Below, piece by piece: positions 27,048-36,264 of a DNA stretch of 51,059 nt. A program made the position numbers and the translations under genes. Source of the DNA: Budvicia aquatica DSM 5075 = ATCC 35567 (GTDB lineage: Bacteria > Pseudomonadota > Gammaproteobacteria > Enterobacterales > Enterobacteriaceae); contig NZ_ATYS01000039.1 of assembly GCF_000427805.1 (NCBI RefSeq), positions 1-51,059 of the forward strand, in the 5' to 3' direction. A model generated the notes under the pieces. It was not told where the DNA came from. It searched no databases and saw nothing but the letters and a program-made list of their open reading frames with translations. Position 1 is the stretch's first letter. Every line of letters begins with the position of its first letter.

Positions 27048-27593
27048 GGCTTTGTTGAATAAATCGAACTTCTGGCTGCAATCAGGATCAGATCATCACA
27101 TTCCTGATCCTGTAGCGGTATCCCATGGCAAAGCAAAAGTTCAAGATCACTAACTGGGCGGCCTACAAAAAGGCTCTCGTTAATCGTGGATCGCTGACAT
27201 TCTGGCTTGATGAGTCGGCCATCCAGGCCTGGTACGACGAGCTAAAAACGTCTTCACGGGGGCGTCCACAACGTTATTCTACGTTAGCTATTTCCACCGT
27301 ACTGATGCTCAAACGCGTCTTTCGCCTCACGCTACGTGCCGCTCAGGGATTTATTGATTCCATTTTTACGTTAATGAAGCTCCCGCTTCGTTGCCCGGAT
27401 TATTCCTGCGTCAGCAGACGGGCTAAGTCCGTCTGCATCCCTTTTAAAAATCCCATGCGCGGCGAGATTGCTCATCTGGTTATCGATTCCACTGACTTAA
27501 AAGTCTTCGGTGAAGGCGAGTGGAAGGTGAAAAAGCACGGTCAGGAAAAGCGCCGTGTCTGGCGAAAACTGCACCTGGCCGTGGACACCGATA
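27048..27593 (+). mobile_element. IS5-family (IS903-like) element, right part missing
   Basis: The left end ggctttgttgaataaatcg at 27048-27066 is the IS903-type terminal repeat. The transposase start at 27125 follows after the usual leader. The element stops at about 27593, inside the transposase, where unrelated sequence takes over, so no right end or target duplication can be seen. It has the same orientation as the shorter relic at 6825 but a clearly different sequence, so the two come from separate insertions. Confidence 0.75.
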
Positions 27594-27712
27594 GAGAATA
27601 CGGCAGCGTCGTAAGTTATAACTTATTTAATAGGCGTATTGAGCGAAAAATATCCGCTAGATTCTTTGATTTTTTTAAAGAGTATGTAGAACTGAGAACT
27701 GAAATTGTTTAG
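27125..27712 (+). pseudogene. IS903-like transposase fused to an Rhs toxin end
   Basis: The first 156 or so residues are an IS5-family transposase: MAKQKFKITNWAAYKKALV, the conserved RGRPQRYSTLAI helix, and HLVIDSTDLKVFGEGEW with the first catalytic Asp (DST). A stretch normally present between the CPDYSCVSRRAK motif and this Asp seems shortened. After AVDTD the frame runs without a break into about 39 unrelated residues (SYNLFNRRIERKISARFFDF and ELRTEIV), the probable last part of an Rhs toxin. The Imm22-like gene follows 26 bases later. The fusion is an accident of deletion and neither half should be active. Confidence 0.7.
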
Positions 27713-27738
27713 TAAATATAATAAGGACATAATTATTA

Positions 27739-28128
27739 ATGGAAAAAGACAATCACGTATCTATATGGGCAGGTTACTCTCCAACAACTGAAAGCCTGGA
27801 AAAATATATTCTTATCCCTTACTCCGAAGACGGTGACCAATTGGGCTCTCAATTCTCTCATCAGTACCATATCAATAATGGCGGTTTTATTGATGAGGAT
27901 TTTTTGGAACTCTCTTGTTTTGAACCGGTCAACAGCATACTGGAAGGTATGGAATGCTCATATTACGAATATGTATCTGAGCAGATTGAAAAAGCCGGAA
28001 AGCAGTTTGTTGAGCGGCGTATTAATTTTGCGATTCTCTATTTTAACTACGATTATTCGGGGGCAGTAAACGAGAGCCATCATGATGATATTTCAACCAA
28101 ATTTATAGGTAGCTTTCCGTATCGATAA
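27739..28128 (+). CDS. Orphan immunity protein, Imm22-like
   Basis: The 129-residue protein begins DNHVSIWAGYSPTTESLEKY, followed by SEDGDQLGSQF and DEDFLELSCFEP. The order VxIWxG, then Y-exx-G-SxF, then DxDFxE is what I remember of immunity family Imm22; the match is by eye. Its toxin survives only as the short tail fused to the IS903-like transposase just before it. It ends the tip array. No terminator is evident right after it. Confidence 0.6.
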   Translation: MEKDNHVSIWAGYSPTTESLEKYILIPYSEDGDQLGSQFSHQYHINNGGFIDEDFLELSCFEPVNSILEGMECSYYEYVSEQIEKAGKQFVERRINFAILYFNYDYSGAVNESHHDDISTKFIGSFPYR

Positions 28129-28367
28129 AAGTCGAAGTATCATGCATTATCTGACTATTATCCCTCTTGAAACACAAAATAATTTCGCTTAATAACCTCA
28201 AGAAAACTCTGATTTTCATCCTAATTATTATCGGTGATTTTATTGCGCCGATTAATCTATTTATCAGTCAGTTATCATCAATTCTTGATGTTTTTTAACC
28301 GCTAAATACGGTATATTATCCCATATAGTTTCGGGCGTGTTTCCGACCATGAAAAGGGATGTCAGTT

Positions 28368-29138
28368 ATGTTGAATAAGCTAAAAAGAGGAATTCCTCTT
28401 TCCGTACTTTTTATACCAACTTTATTTATGTTTTCCGGGTGTACTTCAGAGCCGGCATCTAAAAATCCTACCTATGTTGCAGCCAAAGTAAATAAAGCTC
28501 AGTTAACTGATGAAGATGTTTTTGACAGCAATCTTAATCATGAAATAACCGAAGAAGATATCCAACGGGCAATTGCTCAGGCGGAACAAGGTTTTGTGTT
28601 ACCCGCCCGTTCACCGGTTATTTTAGTACAGTCAGGTGCCACAACGCCGGATTCAGAAATGCAGTTGGAGATGAGTAAATATTATCGAGTTTCGGTTAAT
28701 TCAGGGGTTCCGCCGACCAAAGCAAGAATTAATCGTAAGAGCGATGAGCCGGTGATCCAAAATAACTATATGAGAACACTACGGTTAGTCGGAGCTAAAG
28801 GCCGACAAAAGGCAATTATTGTTTACTGGGGAACCCTTGAGACGGGCAAAGTCGATGATAAAACCAATATGACGGTATGGAGTACTTATACCGGCGGTAA
28901 AATGCCGTCAGAAACTAAATCCATTCGTTATCTGCTCCGCTTTGCTTTAGTTGATGTAAAAACAGGCAATTGGGTGACTTACTCGCCAACTAATACGGAA
29001 CGGGAATTTGTTCAGTCGTCATTTAATAACCAGAGTTCAGCAGGTACTCAGGCCACTCAAATAGATGAACTTAAACGCAATGCCTATGAGTTTGCCTCGC
29101 GGGATTTATCTACCCGCTATGAAAAGTACTCACGGTAG
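28368..29138 (+). CDS. Predicted lipoprotein beside the T6SS cluster
   Basis: The 256-residue protein has a signal peptide of the lipoprotein type with lipobox FSGC; Cys25 would be lipidated, and Thr at the next position favours the outer membrane. The ATG at 28368 is preferred over 28359 because AAGGG lies 9 bases before it. The mature part has QAEQGFVLPARSPVILVQSG and a C-terminal beta-rich region with YLLRFALVDVKTGNW. I do not know its function. The position next to vasL, with the shared terminator, suggests a T6SS accessory role, but it is on the opposite strand, so it could be unrelated. The 230 bases upstream are AT-rich with a possible TATATT -10 box near 28310. Confidence 0.6.
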   Translation: MLNKLKRGIPLSVLFIPTLFMFSGCTSEPASKNPTYVAAKVNKAQLTDEDVFDSNLNHEITEEDIQRAIAQAEQGFVLPARSPVILVQSGATTPDSEMQLEMSKYYRVSVNSGVPPTKARINRKSDEPVIQNNYMRTLRLVGAKGRQKAIIVYWGTLETGKVDDKTNMTVWSTYTGGKMPSETKSIRYLLRFALVDVKTGNWVTYSPTNTEREFVQSSFNNQSSAGTQATQIDELKRNAYEFASRDLSTRYEKYSR

Positions 29139-29165
29139 AGACATTAATTAGTTTTAGAATTCAAC

Positions 29166-29196
29166 AAAAAGGGTTTGTCATCGACAAACCCTTTTT
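29166..29196. terminator. Bidirectional terminator between lipoprotein gene and vasL
   Basis: A 14-bp perfect stem, aaaaagggtttgtc and its complement, has a 3-base loop and A/T runs on both sides. It lies between the convergent stops at 29138 and 29208 and should end both transcripts. Confidence 0.9.
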
Positions 29197-29207
29197 GTAT
29201 TTAGAGA

Positions 29208-30560
29208 TTAGTTTTTGTTTTCGAGCTGATAGTACCGGTTTATTAAAGCTTGAAGCTTAAGGTCCATCTGTTGCCTAATTTGAGGTGATATTGTAGTGCC
29301 CTGTAGCTTCTGTTGTTCCATTATCCGTAATATCTCTTCAACCGGAACGTCATCACGCAGATGTTTTTGAGTGTCTAACAGCACATTTCGTATTCGCCCG
29401 ACGGTAACATATTTATCTTTGGAGTCAGCTTCGTTGATCTCTTTTAGCAGCGTACTGATATTATTTTGAGTATAAATATAGCTGTCACTAATAAGTTCCG
29501 GGGGTGATTTAGATTGGCGCTGCTTCTGCCATAAGCTTGTCAGCTCTTTCTGATCTACTGAGTCGGGCCAGAGCTGCTGGGCGGTATACACTAAATTATC
29601 ACCATAGTAATAGGCTGACAGCGGTGAGAAATCTGACAGTTTACTCAGCTGAGCTTTGTAGCTGCTCAGCACGGTTTTTTCCAGATTTTTAACCTCAGAT
29701 TTATCTGCCTGTTGGATGAGATATCTTGGCGAGTTGTTATCTTGTTTAATGAACCAATCTAATGATGGGCCGCTGGCCATTGCGGTAAGCTCGCGCTGGT
29801 TAGTCTGAAATTCGATATAAACATAGGCAATAACCGATGCGACAAGCGCTCCTAAAACCAAACCATGCCAAGGCTTTACTTTAGAGACTGGTACTATTGG
29901 TTCTGCCGGCGGTTCTGGCGGAATCTCCTGCGGAATCACAATGCCATCGATACTGCTTAAGCTTTCTTTTATGTCGCCTTGGGCAATATAAATAAGTGAT
30001 GCCGTATGTGGCGTTGCGTTGGCCGCGGCCTGAGCCTGCTGCTTTTCAAGATCGCTGACTGTATTTTGAATAAAGAAATAGAGATTCTCAATTCTGGGCA
30101 GCTTCTCTAATGAAACCTGCTGTAGTTTATTTGAGATCAGTTCCAGGGCTAGGCTGGCACGCTGTAGCAGATGGATGTCTTGATTCCCGAAGGTTTGTTT
30201 GCGTATCAGGCTGCCGATACGGGCATTAAACCAGTTTAATGAATCAGTGCGGGCTGATGACTGAGGTGGCCATAAATTCTCCCATTGGTAGCCGACCAAA
30301 GCGGCAACTAACTCGCAGCCTTCAACAAAACCCGCCAGTCCGTTCTTATTGACTCGAGCGTAGGTGTAGTAGCAGGCGGTGAGTAAATCAACGCCGTTTT
30401 TCTCAAATAGGGCAATAGCTGAGGTTTCAATAACCTGCCAGTCAACGGTCGGTTGTTTGACGTGGCTTAGCTTATTTATCTCTGTTCTGATAGCTTCGAA
30501 TTCTTCAAAAGAGCGGGGATCGCCACCGGTATGAATAAATCGAAAAGTGTTATTTTCCAC
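29208..30560 (-). CDS. vasL: VasL, membrane-anchored TssA-like T6SS protein
   Basis: The 450-residue protein has an ImpA/TssA N-terminal domain (about 1-170, with GCELVAALVGYQWENLWPP). It also has a Pro-rich linker (PQEIPPEPPAEPIVPV), one membrane helix (about 231-249) and a C-terminal VasL-type helical domain. Membrane-bound TssA relatives of this kind (TagA/VasL) are thought to hold the distal end of the sheath at the far side of the cell. The start is a GTG with AAGGA about 8 bases upstream. It is the last gene of the T6SS operon, as in Vibrio cholerae, and a 9-bp bulged hairpin sits between it and tssM. Confidence 0.85.
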   Translation of the reverse strand: MENNTFRFIHTGGDPRSFEEFEAIRTEINKLSHVKQPTVDWQVIETSAIALFEKNGVDLLTACYYTYARVNKNGLAGFVEGCELVAALVGYQWENLWPPQSSARTDSLNWFNARIGSLIRKQTFGNQDIHLLQRASLALELISNKLQQVSLEKLPRIENLYFFIQNTVSDLEKQQAQAAANATPHTASLIYIAQGDIKESLSSIDGIVIPQEIPPEPPAEPIVPVSKVKPWHGLVLGALVASVIAYVYIEFQTNQRELTAMASGPSLDWFIKQDNNSPRYLIQQADKSEVKNLEKTVLSSYKAQLSKLSDFSPLSAYYYGDNLVYTAQQLWPDSVDQKELTSLWQKQRQSKSPPELISDSYIYTQNNISTLLKEINEADSKDKYVTVGRIRNVLLDTQKHLRDDVPVEEILRIMEQQKLQGTTISPQIRQQMDLKLQALINRYYQLENKN

Positions 30561-30572
30561 GATATTTCCTTA

Positions 30573-30598
30573 ACCCCCCGGCGAAATAGCCGAGGGGG
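30573..30598 (-). promoter_or_regulatory. Hairpin between tssM and vasL
   Basis: In the 45-base gap, a GC-rich stem of 9 pairs with one bulged A (ccccc and cggc paired to gccg and ggggg) closes a 6-base loop. It sits just before the vasL ribosome site. It has no T-run, so it more likely tunes message stability or translation than ends transcription. Confidence 0.45.
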
Positions 30599-30605
30599 TA
30601 TACGG

Positions 30606-33600
30606 TTAATAGAGCGTTTCAGAAAGTTTGAATTTACTGAATAACCCACCGGCAAACGGATTGTCAGAGCCGTCAACATAGACGCGATAGACAACATAAC
30701 CACCGTCTACGTTGTAACGCACTTTGAAAGATGACTCGGTAATGTCAGTTAACTGACCGGCATCGATTAATCGTAACTGAGCCCAAACGCCCTGAGTGGT
30801 TAAACTCTTCGGTGAGCGGTTAGTATTCGACATCAGCGTAATTTTGCTTTCGATACCGTCTCTCATCGAGTTCGGCCAAATTAAACGCACTTTATTGCTG
30901 CGGCCATGGCTGTACTCGATTAACTGACCGTCAAGGTTCAGCACGCTGCGCAGTTTGTTGCCTGACATTTCAATCGGCTCAATAGCGTATTGAATGCCCA
31001 ATCCGTTTTGAGGATTAAAGAAGGTTCGGCGAATTCGCTCTGCCGTTCTGAGCTGATTAATCACATCGGCTCTGATCAGCGAGCTATTATTCGAACTTTG
31101 CAGCAGGTTATTTTCAACGAATACCTTCAGATTTTCCTGATAGAAACTATCCATTGTTCCGCTCGGTTTAAAGAAGCGGTCAAAATCACTCAGCGCTACA
31201 TCTTTGCCTGACTGCGGATTAAACGGATAACGGTCTGCCAGATTGGTATTAAATTCGCTGACGACCTTTTCGTTCCATTCCAGCTCAAGAGATTGAATCG
31301 CTTCTTTAACAATAACGTCCCAAACTTCGCTAGCCAGCTCATTCATCCAGCGACCTAAAGGCTCCGGTAACGTTTTTGCCAGTTGCTGTACTTCAAAAAT
31401 GGGATCGCTATTGTTTTGGTTTAACCGAAGCTGAACGGCCTTAAGAGCCGCTTTGCCCGGAGACGGTGCATTCTGTATCGCCAGCAGGTAGCGGTGCAGG
31501 TCACTTAACTTTTGAGTTGCGTTTTGAATCGCGCTCATTTGGTTATTTGACTCATCAAGTACCGACGTTTCTTTAGCGAACTCGCGGTGTATACGATTAA
31601 TCAGTAACCGGTCTTGAGCAACGATTTCTGGCTTATCCTTTTCTGACGCCGGATTAATTGGTTGGGTGTTTTCCTGTAATATTTGTAGTGCTTTCTTGAA
31701 CGGTTGCTCACCACTGATAATATTCTCAAGCGCGCTGATAGCGGTCGGAATGTCATCAAACTGTTGAATACTGATATTGCTGATAGCACCGTGCCAGGTA
31801 CTGGTATAGTCGCTAAGATATTGCTCGGTTATCTGGCGCTTTATCTCATCCCGATCTGCGTCACTGTATTCAACGTTCTGTGTGAGATTAAGTACCCAGC
31901 TGTCCATGGATGTCAGTTCAATCAGATGATCGTTTTGCTTGATGTAATAGTTCATTAACCCTGAGTGGGTTAAGAATTTAGGTACGTTTAACAGCTTGCT
32001 GTTAGTTTCAACAAAGACCGTATCAAAGCTGGCTCCAATTTGAGTTTTTAAATTCAAATCGTTAGGTAACACGTCTCGAGCTTTAATGCGTAAGTTTTGA
32101 TAAGCACGCTGATAAACCGATAGTTTGCTTAGTTCTGCCTGTGCAGCTTTGATCGGGTCTTGATAAGGCATGAATGCCGTTTGGGCAATCTTGTCACCAT
32201 TCTCTCTGGCCTTACGCCATTCAACGTGCTGCATCGCATAGTCAAGATGACCGTATAGCTGTTCCTGCATTTCACGCTGGCCTTTAAACTTATTACTCCA
32301 ACGATCTTGCATATATTGCAGAACTAACGGTTTGTTGCGGCCAGACTCATCCTCAATCATACGGATGATGCGTAATATACCAAGTTTTTGCTCACTTTCT
32401 TTTGGTGCCTGATTAAGTTCAACAAACAGTCCGTCCATCACGGCCGGTAGGTAACGCTGCTGCAATAACCGTAAGTAGGTTTGTTCAACGTAAGGGCCAA
32501 TACTGTAACCCTGATAAAGACCTGAATCGGCAAAGATGTGGTTACGGTCGTGGTAATTGCCGTAAGCAAACATGGCTTCGCTCAACGGATTAAGCAACGG
32601 AAGCTGTAAATTACCGTAGTAGTCCTTCTCATCCGATATTTGGATATCCATAAAGGCTTTGGCCTGTAACAGAACCTTTTCACCGGCACGATAATTTTCC
32701 AGATAATAATATTGCCAAATTCCTATTAATCCAACCGTTAAGAGTGCGCTACAGGCGGAAAAAGTAATCAACTTTCTCTTCGACTTATCTTTAAACTGTG
32801 CATTTTCACCAGCAATATTAGGTTCAGCAAATACCACGCTGCTGAACAGATCTTTAGTGAAGTAGGGCAGAGTTTGAGAAACCTGCCAGGTAGGATATGG
32901 CTGTTTGCTTAAGTTATATTGCGCAGCGGCAGATTTGACGAACAAATCGTCCATTTGCCCCTTTTGAATCGATGAGGTGAAATAAAGGCCCCGCAGCGAT
33001 ATCTGCTCTTGTTCAATATTGAACAGCAGTGATTCAAGCAGATTGAGTGCATAATCTTTAATGCCGTTCATTTGGCGGCTAAAGGTAAACAGCGAACTTC
33101 TCTGATTGCTGTCAACGCTATTGAGCATCATATCCGGCATCGCGGCATTGATCTTTTGAATCCAGCTTTTCCAGAAGGTTGAGAGTTCAGTTGCCCACTC
33201 TTTAGCGTTGCTATCTAACGTGAAGGTTACGCCTAATACCGAGTCGCGTTGTTCTTTATTTAACGACTGGTATATGGCTTCAAAGCCATAGAAGAGGTCA
33301 ATCTTAGTAAATACGACATACAGCGGTAATTTACACTGTAAGGTATTTTCAATATCAACTAACCGTTGATGCAGGGTGGCAATATATTGCTCCCGCTGGC
33401 TTTTGTTTGATGAAACAAATTTATGAATATCAATGGTTAATATAATGCCGTTTAACGGCTGCCTATTGCGTTCAGACACTAGCCACTGAAGTAATGATTG
33501 CCAAAGACGGCTATACAACTTTGGTTTATCGGAGTCACTATCATTAGGTTGGCTCACCAATAAGCCGTTGATGTCAATGATCACGGCCTGTTCGCCGAGT

Positions 33601-34118
33601 TGACAGTTAACATGCAGCTTAGGCGTATCGGCAGTCTCCTCAACATCATACAGCGAGGTTAGCTTGCAGCTCTCTTTGAGTAAGGTTGTTTTTCCACTCC
33701 CTTCATCACCCAGCATTAAATACCAAGGCATTTGATAAACAGCATTTGCTGAATGATTAAAGTGTCGCTTAAGTCTGATTAGCCAGTGGGATAAATAGCG
33801 CTGCTGAAAGTGAATATCTGTGCTGACAGGATCTTTAACCTCCTGCTTGGACTCCTTCTGCATTGACTCATACTGTTGCAGTTTTTTTACCATGAGCCAG
33901 ACTAACCACCCGATAAAAACAATGATATACAGTGCAGTAATCAATAGGCGGGTAACCAGAGAGGCAAAAGGGGTATATTCTGCAATTTTCCATTCAGGGC
34001 CCCATATCCATAGCCATATCAGCGAAACAACGGCAAAGATAACCAGCAGTAATGCAACCGAGGCTTTGAATTTTGGCAACTTAGGTTTAACTAATCTAAG
34101 AATTGAAGGCAACTTCAT
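30606..34118 (-). CDS. tssM: TssM (IcmF/VasK) membrane complex protein
   Basis: The 1170-residue inner-membrane protein is the backbone of the T6SS envelope complex with TssL and TssJ. Two membrane helices lie near 20-40 and 54-77. The cytoplasmic NTPase-like domain follows with an intact Walker A GDEGSGKT (137-144), and a third membrane helix near 449-470 leads to the large periplasmic part. The C-terminal region (GVWAQLRLIDAG) is the TssJ-binding beta domain. Length and layout match VasK. It lies 21 bases after tssA. The complete Walker A suggests the NTPase site may be functional; many TssM proteins lack it. Confidence 0.95.
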   Translation of the reverse strand: MKLPSILRLVKPKLPKFKASVALLLVIFAVVSLIWLWIWGPEWKIAEYTPFASLVTRLLITALYIIVFIGWLVWLMVKKLQQYESMQKESKQEVKDPVSTDIHFQQRYLSHWLIRLKRHFNHSANAVYQMPWYLMLGDEGSGKTTLLKESCKLTSLYDVEETADTPKLHVNCQLGEQAVIIDINGLLVSQPNDSDSDKPKLYSRLWQSLLQWLVSERNRQPLNGIILTIDIHKFVSSNKSQREQYIATLHQRLVDIENTLQCKLPLYVVFTKIDLFYGFEAIYQSLNKEQRDSVLGVTFTLDSNAKEWATELSTFWKSWIQKINAAMPDMMLNSVDSNQRSSLFTFSRQMNGIKDYALNLLESLLFNIEQEQISLRGLYFTSSIQKGQMDDLFVKSAAAQYNLSKQPYPTWQVSQTLPYFTKDLFSSVVFAEPNIAGENAQFKDKSKRKLITFSACSALLTVGLIGIWQYYYLENYRAGEKVLLQAKAFMDIQISDEKDYYGNLQLPLLNPLSEAMFAYGNYHDRNHIFADSGLYQGYSIGPYVEQTYLRLLQQRYLPAVMDGLFVELNQAPKESEQKLGILRIIRMIEDESGRNKPLVLQYMQDRWSNKFKGQREMQEQLYGHLDYAMQHVEWRKARENGDKIAQTAFMPYQDPIKAAQAELSKLSVYQRAYQNLRIKARDVLPNDLNLKTQIGASFDTVFVETNSKLLNVPKFLTHSGLMNYYIKQNDHLIELTSMDSWVLNLTQNVEYSDADRDEIKRQITEQYLSDYTSTWHGAISNISIQQFDDIPTAISALENIISGEQPFKKALQILQENTQPINPASEKDKPEIVAQDRLLINRIHREFAKETSVLDESNNQMSAIQNATQKLSDLHRYLLAIQNAPSPGKAALKAVQLRLNQNNSDPIFEVQQLAKTLPEPLGRWMNELASEVWDVIVKEAIQSLELEWNEKVVSEFNTNLADRYPFNPQSGKDVALSDFDRFFKPSGTMDSFYQENLKVFVENNLLQSSNNSSLIRADVINQLRTAERIRRTFFNPQNGLGIQYAIEPIEMSGNKLRSVLNLDGQLIEYSHGRSNKVRLIWPNSMRDGIESKITLMSNTNRSPKSLTTQGVWAQLRLIDAGQLTDITESSFKVRYNVDGGYVVYRVYVDGSDNPFAGGLFSKFKLSETLY

Positions 34119-34139
34119 GTTTTTGGACTCCTATTCCAA

Positions 34140-35522
34140 TTAGTTATTATTATTTGCAATATCGGAAAGAGCCTCGAAAAATGAAGGCTCCCACTCAGAT
34201 AAAGTCAGGTTTTGACAAGCTAATAAAATGCTCTGAGCCTGCTGCTGTGCAATGGTATTAAACCCAGCATGAGCAAAAAGCTGAGCATTAAGATACTGTT
34301 GATGAAATTGATTACGCAATTCAGGCGTTATTGGTTGTGCATTGAGCATTTTAAGCGCTTCTTCCAATCCTTGATCGTTCAAACATTGCAGCAGGCTATT
34401 GGCCGCGAGAGACACGTCTCCTTGCTGAACGTTTTTCTTTTCACTAAGCCAACTGTGCATGTCTTTACTGATAAAAGCGCTCTTATCGCTGTACTTAAAG
34501 TCGATCAGCATTGGTAACCGTAACAACAGTTGCTGTAGTTCTTCTTTGATTGCATTCGCCGTATCCGAGTGACCAAGATGCAGCGCGATTTGCGCTGAAA
34601 TGTAATGGCCTTCAAGCCAGAAGGGCATCACGGTTAAGTTGTTTTCGATTTTTAACCACTGGGCATAGTCTGTTTTAGCAATGTTGCTTTTATAGTCAGC
34701 TACCCGGTCAGCAGGCATGGGGGATAGGTCGGTAATACCATCATTATTCATGGGTTCTGAAAGGGCAGAGAAGATGGCATGGCGACGTAGGCGAAAGCTA
34801 ATTGAATCGCCCCGATTGCGTTCAAATAGAATTTCAGTAACTTTGATTAATGTTCTTTTCCATTCCGTATCACTATGCTGACTGATAGTAATATTGGGGG
34901 CCGGAGGTAAATCAGATTTTGATTCTGCAGATGAGCTTTGGGCTAAAATTTCGGTATTTTCTGAGCTTGCGCGTTCCGCTTTTTCTGCAGATTTAGTCGC
35001 GATATTAGTTAAAGCCCTATCCAGGTCGATGAAAGCGTCATCAAGCTGAATATTCTGGTTCAGAAAATAGGATTTGATTCTGTCTAATTGAACGCGAATA
35101 ACTTCTTGTTCAATCGATGTAGACTCAGTTTCAAACGTTGACTGCGCTTGTGCAAAACGCTGGATAACCTGTTTAAATAAACGTAGCTTTAAGCGTGGCT
35201 GAGGCGCAGCTGTTTGCCAGAAATTTTCTATGTAGTCAGCAAATAACGCTAGCGCTAAGGTTATTTCATGCGGTTTTTTGCCATGCTGTAGAGTACGCAG
35301 TAAATGGGCAACAACCCGCATATCTTTGGTTTCTTTTAATAAAAGAAGTGCGCGTTCCTGTATCTTCTCAATATCGAGTTGGGCATGGGCAATCGTACCC
35401 ATTGCGGCAATTGACGTATCAATATATTCCCAGTTAGCATTACTCTCATTAACGTTACGTCCCACATCAACGATGTCGCTAAGCATAATTTCACGCCAAG
35501 GGTGGTTGTTTATAAGTTCCAT
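34140..35522 (-). CDS. tssA: TssA (VasJ) baseplate/sheath assembly protein
   Basis: The 460-residue protein has the VasJ-type TssA outline: an N-terminal ImpA domain (about 20-130, with MRVVAHLLRTLQHGK), a Ser/Glu-rich linker (about 185-215) and a C-terminal helical domain with MPFWLEGHYISAQIALHLGH, the typical VCA0119-family stretch. TssA coordinates baseplate docking and sheath growth. It is soluble. It follows vasI by 15 bases and precedes tssM, the vas order. Confidence 0.88.
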   Translation of the reverse strand: MELINNHPWREIMLSDIVDVGRNVNESNANWEYIDTSIAAMGTIAHAQLDIEKIQERALLLLKETKDMRVVAHLLRTLQHGKKPHEITLALALFADYIENFWQTAAPQPRLKLRLFKQVIQRFAQAQSTFETESTSIEQEVIRVQLDRIKSYFLNQNIQLDDAFIDLDRALTNIATKSAEKAERASSENTEILAQSSSAESKSDLPPAPNITISQHSDTEWKRTLIKVTEILFERNRGDSISFRLRRHAIFSALSEPMNNDGITDLSPMPADRVADYKSNIAKTDYAQWLKIENNLTVMPFWLEGHYISAQIALHLGHSDTANAIKEELQQLLLRLPMLIDFKYSDKSAFISKDMHSWLSEKKNVQQGDVSLAANSLLQCLNDQGLEEALKMLNAQPITPELRNQFHQQYLNAQLFAHAGFNTIAQQQAQSILLACQNLTLSEWEPSFFEALSDIANNNN

Positions 35523-35537
35523 CTACTTCCTGCCATG

Positions 35538-36191
35538 TTACCACCGGCAAGCTGAGCGCAAAGGCGCAATCGCTTGAGGTAAAGTCGATAAATTGAACAC
35601 CAGTCCATTCAGTGACGGATCGCTTGATTCGATTGTCAGTGTGTCACCATGGATTAAACGTTGAATTTCTTGGATACCCGGCAACCCTCTGCTGGCTTCA
35701 AATACATAGCCATTATCTCGAGAGAACCAATTGGTTTTTATGATCTCTTTGCCGGTTCTTAAGGTTATCGCACTGCTGTCGTTAGTCATTGGTGCAGCCA
35801 GCATAATTTGCATTCGAGTGATATTGTCGATGCAGCTGAATACCAAAACCGGTCTCGGTGGCTGTCGCCCTAAAGCGGGAGAGGTTAATAAGACTTTAGG
35901 ATTATCCCCTCCGCTATTAGTGACTAAGAAATCCGTATCGTTTTCATGGCGATCTTTTTCCTGAGCGTAAGCTGATAACCAACTTTGACTACGTTTTATC
36001 TGCGCGTCCGTATTGATAACCACGGCCAATGGCCGCATAACTGAGTCATAACAGTCAAGCCGGTTCAAGGCGGATGATTCCTTTGAGCATGCGGCTAACG
36101 CGCTGAGTTTTTCTACATCGGTAGGCTCTGCCAAAGCAGAGCCGATGCTTAAACAAAACGCAAGAATGCTGTACTGGATGACGTTATTCAT
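35538..36191 (-). CDS. vasI: VasI (TagO) periplasmic T6SS accessory protein
   Basis: The 217-residue protein starts at 36191 with signal peptide MNNVIQYSILAFCLSIGSALA. The frame is open further upstream, but an AAGGAAG ribosome site precedes this ATG and the signal peptide decides the start. The mature part carries CSKESSALNRLDCYDSVMRP, a cysteine pair typical of the family, and a C-terminal strand region with SSDPSLNGLVFNLSTL. The VasI/TagO family is conserved in vas-type clusters, but its role is not settled. It comes 73 bases after clpV, where V. cholerae has vasH between the two. Confidence 0.85.
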   Translation of the reverse strand: MNNVIQYSILAFCLSIGSALAEPTDVEKLSALAACSKESSALNRLDCYDSVMRPLAVVINTDAQIKRSQSWLSAYAQEKDRHENDTDFLVTNSGGDNPKVLLTSPALGRQPPRPVLVFSCIDNITRMQIMLAAPMTNDSSAITLRTGKEIIKTNWFSRDNGYVFEASRGLPGIQEIQRLIHGDTLTIESSDPSLNGLVFNLSTLPQAIAPLRSACRW

Positions 36192-36264
36192 CTTAAGGCT
36201 TCCTTGGTTAAAAAGAGGCCGATAACGTTGCAAATCAGGATGCGCAACTGACATAGCCATCAGG

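Noticed and set aside
18343..28128. The repeated core segments as a CRISPR-like or mobile repeat array
   Set aside because: The repeats are coding pieces of the Rhs core with variable lengths and unique toxin ends between them; there is no constant repeat or spacer size.
32000..33900. Stand-alone genes on the plus strand within tssM, such as ORFs at 31704 and 33820
   Set aside because: They lie wholly within the well-supported tssM reading frame on the other strand, with no family resemblance.
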